Assembly: GCF_032854445.1 (NCBI RefSeq)
Contig: NC_088306.1
Span: forward strand, 28,803,764 to 28,867,763
Origin: Liolophura sinensis
Taxonomy: Eukaryota; Mollusca; Polyplacophora; Chitonida; Chitonidae
Length of the DNA stretch: 64,000 nucleotides
Direction of reading: 5' to 3'
Position 1 is the stretch's first letter; every line of letters begins with the position of its first letter. Shown in pieces: positions 60,001-64,000 of the stretch. Below the pieces are notes generated by a model. That model did no database searches, was not told the origin of the DNA, and was given only the letters and a program-made list of their open reading frames with translations. The position numbers and the translations under genes are program-made.

Positions 60001-63000
60001 GACTTATATGCTCAGAAGCCATCTATTGTTCCTCCACTGGGTGTCCGCATTCAGGAACATGTGCAAGAAGCTGGACTTGGGCTGGATACTATTACCCCCA
60101 TACGCATCCAGGAAGATCCACCGTGGTTATGTCCTGAGCCTCAGGTTGATACCTCGCTCTCCTCCCCGAAGAAATGTTCCACCAACCCTTTAGTATACCA
60201 GCAGGAGTTTAGTAATATGTGTTCAAAGTATCCATTTTATCACCGCATATTCACTGACGGTTCCAAGAATGATGATGGCGTGGCTTCCGCCGCTGTCCTT
60301 GGGCCCAGAACCATTTCAACTCGGTTTCCAAATTCCTGTTCTGTATTTACCGAGGAAGCCAAGGCCATTTTGTGCACACTTCGGTCCATCCCAGAGCTAG
60401 GAGGTAGCAGATTTCTCATCTGCTCTGACTCCCTTTCTTGCCTCCAGGCAATTCGGGCTAGTTCGCCCGTACATCCAGACATTCTGTCTATCAGGGAGAT
60501 GTTTAAACGACTTAATGAAGATTTTATCATTGTCTTTTGTTGGGTGCCCGGGCATATGGGTATCCTTGGGAATACTGCTGCAGATGAAACCGCGAAGGCG
60601 GCTTTGCATTCCGTTACTACCCAAACTGACGTTCCATATTCGGACTTGCGTTCACTTATTTGCTCCTATATCAAGCGCTTGTTTCAGGCTCAATGGGATG
60701 ACCATACAACCAACAAACTGCATGATATTCATCAGTTTGTTGGTCCAGCGCCTTCCCTTTCACGGCATCGTCTCCGCTCTTGCGTTTTGAGGAGGTGTCG
60801 TATCGGTCACACACGTGCTACGCATGGGTATTTGTTAAAAGGAGAAGATGCTCCTCATTGCTTTGCTTGTAATCAACGGTTCACAGTCAAGCACATATTG
60901 CTTGACTGTGGCGACTTTGCTATTGTACGAGATTCCTTTTATCACTTGAGCTCTCTTTCAGAACTTTTCAATTCTGTAGAAAGTGATACTATTTTTGATT
61001 TTCTCTCTGCCATTGGTGTTGCAGGAAAGCTGATTTTTAAGCTACCGTCTGTGTTTGTTATATGACTTCTGATGTCCTTTTTTGACTGAAAAGTAAATGA
61101 ATTATCCGTAGTAGATCGACTACTTGCCGTTTTATTGTCGCGATAAAACTGAAATATTGTTGAAAGCGACGTTAAAACTTTCACTCACTCACTCACTCTA
61201 TAATTTACCCACAATTTGTTCTTCTCCTGGCTTACAATCTGTTCTGCTATTTACCTACTCTCTGCTTTACTGTTTACCTACAATCTTTTATAATATTTTC
61301 TTACAATCTGTTTTTCTATTTACCTAAAATCTTTTCTGCTATGTACCTACAATCTGTTTTATTGTTGACCCACAATCTCTTCTACGATTTATCCACAATC
61401 TGCTCTATTATTTACCTACAATCTGTTCTACTATTTTCCTACTATCTGTTCTTCTATTGGTCTACAATCTGTTGTACAATTTATCCATAATCTGTTCTCC
61501 TTTTTACCTACAATCTGTTCTGCTATTTAGATACAATCTGTTTTTCTAAATACCAACATTGTGTTCAATTCTTTATCCAAAATATTTTCTACTATTTACA
61601 TACAATTTGTTCTACTATTCACGTACAATCTCTTCCACTGTCTACCTACAATGTTTTGTACCATTTACCTACGATCTCTTCAACTATTTACCTACAATCT
61701 GATCTTTTATTTACCCACAACCTTATGTACAATTTACTTTCAATCTCTTGTACTGTTTTCCTACAATCTGTTTTGCTATTGACCTCCAATGTGTTCTGCC
61801 ATTTATCTAAAATCTGTTCGTCTATTTACTTACAACGTCTTCTGTTATTTACCTCCAATCTGGTGTACTATTTACTTACCATCTCTTTTACTTAATAACT
61901 GCAATCTGTTCTGCTATTAACCTACAATTTCTTCTCCTAATTACCTAAAATCTCTTCTATTTTTTAATCACAATGTGTTCTACTATTTACACACAAGCTG
62001 TTCTACTAATTACCTACGATATCTTCTACTATTTACCTACAATCTGTTCTACTATTTACCCAAATTCTATCCTGCCCTTTGCCTATGACCTGTTAGCCTA
62101 TTTACTCACCTTTTGTTTTACTATTTACCCAAAATCTGTTCTACTATTTACCTACACTTTCTTCGACTGTTTACCTACAATGTGTTCTACTATTTAAACA
62201 CAAGTTGTTCTACTATTTACCTACAATCTGTTTTTTTTTTGCCTACAATATTTTCTACTAATCAAACATAGCGTAAATAGGGAATGTTTTGACAGTGCTC
62301 TTGCTTTGACCTTGTTACATACAGTCTTCTTACAAAATTGATTGAAAGTTAAGGCAAAATCGACATATACAGGTAAACAGGAGGAAAACACAAACGATAT
62401 AAACGTACGAAAACAGCATCCTGAAACCTTGGTAGAACAGCTAAAACTCTCAAAACTTAGAAAAGCTACTTGCACAATATACCCGAAAAGTGTCCAGAGT
62501 CGAGGCGATTTTGTGACACGATACATCTGTCAAAATTGTGAACACAAAACTGCATGGTAAAGTGCATTTAAGGTACCAAAACACTGACCACAAATGTAGC
62601 AGTGCAATGCGAGATAAATAATACGAGAGACAACACAGGATTTTAGAACTGATTATTTATAAACATAATAAGGTAAGTAGGTTTTGACACCAGGAAAAAG
62701 TAGGTTTGCTCGATAAAACAGAGATGAGATATATCTGGGTGTTTTAAAATAGTGTTACACCCACCTCCGGTTAGTGGTTTTATGGTAAGGCCATTAAGCT
62801 TTACATTTTGCAATCTATTGATGTCAGAATGTCCATGCAATAATACAAAACTCAAAAGTTCTTGTATCTGTGTCATGGCGACTAACATACCGATCCACAG
62901 TTTTTTGAACAGTAATTTTCATTGTCCTTATCAAAGTTTTACAAAAAAGCTGTAAATATCACTGACAAATGTACAGCACAGTTTTCATTCTCTTCCAGAC

Positions 63001-63049
63001 GAAATGAGAGCTGTTCCACCAAGTCCAGCGATGCCTCCTGCGGCATTAA
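47942..63049 (+). CDS. Death-effector-domain (DED) protein, multi-exon, 3' incomplete
   Basis: Five exons join in one frame, and every recognised splice site interrupts a codon after its first base (phase 1). Residues about 1-105 form a DED: helix 1 FLLEIAEEITDEDLHKMKSL, then MDFFDRLQTTGLVTVNDTVV and LQALLWTIGKKDVYEKM, where KKDVYEKM takes the place of the helix-6 RxDLL motif. DEDs assemble death-fold complexes with FADD/caspase-8-like partners. Residues about 112-205 form an uncharacterised mixed domain (KYVKFQLKGKLVKGKVLDL, ISGVQPILGSWYITLMVP, IDSVELDGKVIDLT). An acidic stretch (DDSSNTDQTEEDD) and a short coiled coil (RLAEVNKDLEEKIEILGSLL) follow, then Pro-rich MRAVPPSPAMPPAAL. The gene continues past 63,049. 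It is likely cytosolic and immune or apoptotic in role, by analogy; no enzymatic domain is seen in this part. Confidence 0.8.
49665..49875 (+). repeat. Dispersed ~210-bp repeat, copy 2
   Basis: Counterpart of 16,945-17,155; see there for its relation to the terminus of element A. Confidence 0.5.
51148..51262 (-). mobile_element. SINE-M fragment
   Basis: Reverse orientation: 'cgtactcaagaatatttcac' and part of the central domain. Confidence 0.82.
51796..52014 (+). CDS. DED gene, exon 2
   Basis: 219 nt between acceptor 'gtattcag' and donor GTTAGT. It encodes the remaining DED helices and a short Pro-containing linker. Confidence 0.82.
52613..52891 (+). CDS. DED gene, exon 3 (uncharacterised domain)
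   Basis: 279 nt after acceptor 'tctattgcag'. It carries the whole unknown domain, so the domain is a symmetric phase-1 module. The reading frame requires a GC donor (acag/GCAAGT). A GT four bases on would give the wrong phase. Confidence 0.8.
54068..54090. repeat. (ag)n microsatellite
   Basis: Short ga dinucleotide run in intron 3, about 60 bp upstream of exon 4. Confidence 0.9.
54152..54301 (+). CDS. DED gene, exon 4 (acidic and coiled-coil)
   Basis: 150 nt after acceptor 'tatttacag'. It encodes the acidic patch and coiled coil. The best phase-1 donor is g/GTCAAT at 54,302. It is weak, but it joins in frame to exon 5 (g+ac = Asp). Confidence 0.7.
54350..54900 (+). repeat. 23-bp minisatellite, upstream part
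   Basis: Degenerate units of the type tctgttctactatttaccta with 'caa'. The array is interrupted by a SINE at 54,545-54,764 and by the LINE at 54,901, and continues at 61,199. Confidence 0.85.
54545..54764 (+). mobile_element. SINE-M, internally deleted, in the 23-bp array
   Basis: Intact head, but the central domain is deleted between 'gtcgtgggtttcacccgg' and 'agtagtacgacgtagagc'. The flanking minisatellite sequence tctgttctg is repeated on both sides. Confidence 0.85.
54901..56199 (+). pseudogene. LINE ORF1 (gag-like, CCHC), N-terminally truncated
   Basis: An open frame runs from 54,865, but its first dozen residues come from the minisatellite; genuine ORF1 sequence begins about 54,901. 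Two zinc knuckles, CHICDSTEHFKADC (residues 101-114 of that frame) and CLKCKRAGHFQKDC (120-133), fit C-x2-C-x4-H-x4-C. They are followed by an acidic Asp/Asn-rich stretch (about 140-200), a Ser-rich region and a basic end (KSRKKKKNK). ORF1 proteins of this type bind the element RNA. The region upstream of the knuckles (VRSRCPIEVPDETIRGLMSR) resembles the core of gag-like ORF1s. ORF2 begins nine bases after the stop. Confidence 0.85.
57571..58985 (+). repeat. Internal tandem duplication of the LINE, unit 1
   Basis: A 1,415-bp segment, repeated immediately downstream. It includes both RT stop codons at about 57,790 and 57,927. Confidence 0.92.
58986..60178 (+). repeat. Internal tandem duplication of the LINE, unit 2 (with 222-bp deletion)
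   Basis: Near-identical to unit 1, including both stops, but lacks the equivalent of 58,089-58,310. The deletion ends share 'tttt' (58,085-58,088 and 58,307-58,310), giving 'gcattttgtcgg' at 59,498. Confidence 0.92.
61199..62260 (+). repeat. 23-bp minisatellite, downstream part
   Basis: Continuation of the array split by the LINE; about 45 degenerate units. Resumes at 63,390-63,850 through a larger duplication. Confidence 0.88.
61792..62402 (+). repeat. Long tandem duplication, unit 1 (1,598-bp period)
   Basis: Matches 63,390-64,000 at a constant offset of 1,598 bp, through both minisatellite and unique sequence (for example aaggcaaaatcgacatatac). Confidence 0.88.
62403..62998. other. DED gene intron 4, unique part
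   Basis: No element or domain recognised. Ends in the acceptor 'attctcttccag'. Confidence 0.5.
62999..63049 (+). CDS. DED gene, exon 5 (Pro-rich)
   Basis: 51 nt between acceptor 'tcttccag' and donor GTAAGT; phase 1 at both ends. Encodes DEMRAVPPSPAMPPAAL. It is small, but the splice sites and the phase fit strongly. Confidence 0.65.
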
Positions 63050-63389
63050 GTAAGTTTGGTGTTCTCTTCTCCACTATAGTGTGGTTTGGAATATTATTCC
63101 GGTCATGACTTATCTGTGTTCAGTTGTATGATGATCAGAGAGAAACGTGCAGCAAAGCCCAGGCATCTCTCTTCTCAGGTTTAGAATTCATCAGATTTCT
63201 TTTAAAAACTAGCTAAAAAGAAAAGCAAAGAGCTTTTAAGGAGAGAAGTGCAAATCAGAGTTCTTTTCACAGTATTCTGTAGGATTGTTATTGACATTTA
63301 AAATATATCTGAAGAATATATGACGTAAGAAAGGAGTTTGTTTTCATTCCAAACCAAACATGTTAACTGCTATGGCTGTATTTACAGTA

Positions 63390-64000
63390 TGTTCTACTAT
63401 TTATCTAAAATCTGTTCGTCTGTTTACCAACAATATCTTCTGTTATTTACCTGCAATCTGTAGTACTATTTACTTACTATCTCCTCTACTTATTACCTGC
63501 AATCTGTTCTGCTATTAACCTACAATTTCTTCTCCTAGTTACCTAAAATCTCTTCGTTTTTTTACCCACAGTGTCTTCTACTATTTACATACAAGCTGTT
63601 CTACTAATCACCTACGATCTCTTCTAATATTTACCGACAATCTGTTCTACTATTTACCCACATTCTGTCCTACCCTTTGCCTACGATCTGTTAATCTATT
63701 TACCCACCTTTTGTTTTACTATTTACCCCAAATCTGTTCTACTATTTACCAACACTTTCTTCCACTATTTACCTATAATCTGTTCCACTATTTAAACACA
63801 ATCTGTTCTATTATTTACCTACAATCTGTTTTTTTTTAACCTACAATATTTTCTACTAATTAAACATAGCGTAAATAGTGAATGTTTTGACAGTGCTCTA
63901 GCTTTGACCTTGTTACATACAGTCTTCTTACAAAATTGATTGAAAGTTAAGGCAAAATCGACATATACAGGTAAACAGGAGGAAAACACAAACGATAAAA
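63390..64000 (+). repeat. Long tandem duplication, unit 2 (runs off window)
   Basis: Second copy of 61,792-62,402, including 23-bp minisatellite units to about 63,850. If the copy is complete, a duplicate of exon 5 would lie near 64,597, outside the window. Confidence 0.88.

Larger units (their letters stand above)
56209..61065 (+). pseudogene. LINE ORF2 (EN, RT, RNase H), multiply inactivated
   Basis: Order: AP endonuclease (LQWNCRG, LQET, LLLGDFNAHS, GSDHFPT) with a stop at about 56,668; linker (RIKKPWFTEDCKQA); RT (STPGPDDIHYQLL, PIPKPGK, NNYRPISLTS, GFRKNRSTVDHL, FFDLEKAYD, GVPQGSI). Stops interrupt RT at about 57,790 and 57,927. The catalytic box reads FVNDL instead of (F/Y)xDD. RNase H (FTDGSKNDDG, FTEEAKAI, ICSDSLSCL, WVPGHMGILGNTAADETAK) and the terminal HCFACNQRFTVKHILLDC motif are intact within a 540-codon frame (59,443-61,065). 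The duplication at 58,986 shifts part of RT out of order. Confidence 0.88.
54901..61198 (+). mobile_element. RNase H-type LINE (I-group-like), 5'-truncated and inactivated
   Basis: Two ORFs on the plus strand, the same strand as the host gene. ORF1 has two CCHC knuckles; ORF2 has endonuclease, RT, RNase H and a terminal Cys/His motif. This architecture is that of the I/Nimb-like group, but clade assignment needs a tree. The 5' end joins directly to minisatellite sequence, so 5'UTR and the N-terminus of ORF1 are lost. The 3' end is gaaatattgttgaaagcgac, then 'gttaaaac', then (tcac)n. The repeat aatttaccc flanks both ends (54,892-54,900; 61,202-61,210), but it lies in a tandem array, so the target duplication is uncertain. 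Stops in EN and RT, plus an internal duplication, make it inactive. Confidence 0.9.

Noticed and set aside
60240-60624. Minus-strand frames over the RNase H region
   Set aside because: Overlap a clearly conserved RNase H frame on the plus strand.

Overview
This is an AT-rich, intron-bearing animal genomic window, most likely from a mollusc (a bivalve is my best guess). The evidence is about 15 copies of a tRNA-headed SINE whose central domain and (aataa)n tail match what I recall of molluscan Meta-type SINEs, a second tRNA-headed SINE ending in (actc)n, Tc1/mariner and non-LTR relics, many minisatellites, and two spliced animal genes. Species cannot be fixed from sequence alone. There are no prokaryotic operons, no CRISPR and no convincing stand-alone RNA gene.

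Layout. (1) 1-28.1 kb is repeat-dominated. A provisional 'element A' is present three times: on the + strand at 1-5.1 kb, on the - strand at 19.57-28.13 kb, and as a 5' part on the - strand at about 12.16-14.80 kb. The longest copy reads, on the minus strand, as a long 5' region, a small acidic/coiled-coil ORF1, an EN-to-RT linker, a large gap, an RNase H domain and a C-terminal CxxC motif, so I interpret it as a degenerate non-LTR retrotransposon. The + strand copy lacks about 3.7 kb of interior, so left and right copies form a gapped inverted repeat around a 14-kb centre. The centre holds a frameshifted SWIM/YqaJ-type nuclease gene (7.4-8.8 kb), a 34-bp satellite-like array (14.8-16.4 kb), a 45-bp array (17.4-18.2 kb) and a Tc1 element broken by a SINE with a clean target duplication. 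(2) 28-33 kb holds a dead mariner and otherwise unremarkable AT-rich DNA. (3) 33.4-36.8 kb holds four exons of an F-BAR protein of PSTPIP type; I cannot find the rest of the gene. (4) 37-47.3 kb is SINE-dense sequence with a 66/78-bp two-family array (39.7-41.05 kb) and two decayed minus-strand DNA-binding-domain fragments (GATA-like zinc finger, Myb/SANT-like). (5) 47.9-63.05 kb holds a death-effector-domain (DED) gene on the + strand with five recognised exons. All five recognised donors interrupt codons in phase 1, one with a GC donor. Its fourth intron holds a 23-bp minisatellite with a 6.3-kb, 5'-truncated, inactivated RNase H-type LINE inserted in sense orientation. That LINE carries an internal tandem duplication, and a 1,598-bp-period duplication runs off the right edge of the window.

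Only two host genes look functional, and both are incomplete here. Their likely roles are membrane/actin remodelling (F-BAR) and death-fold signalling in immunity or apoptosis (DED gene). Everything else is mobile or repetitive DNA. The most useful leads are element A and its recurring ~45-bp motif, the nuclease relic lying among its pieces, the shared 3' tails linking LINE and SINEs, the uncharacterised domain that follows the DED, and the post-inactivation rearrangement of the LINE.
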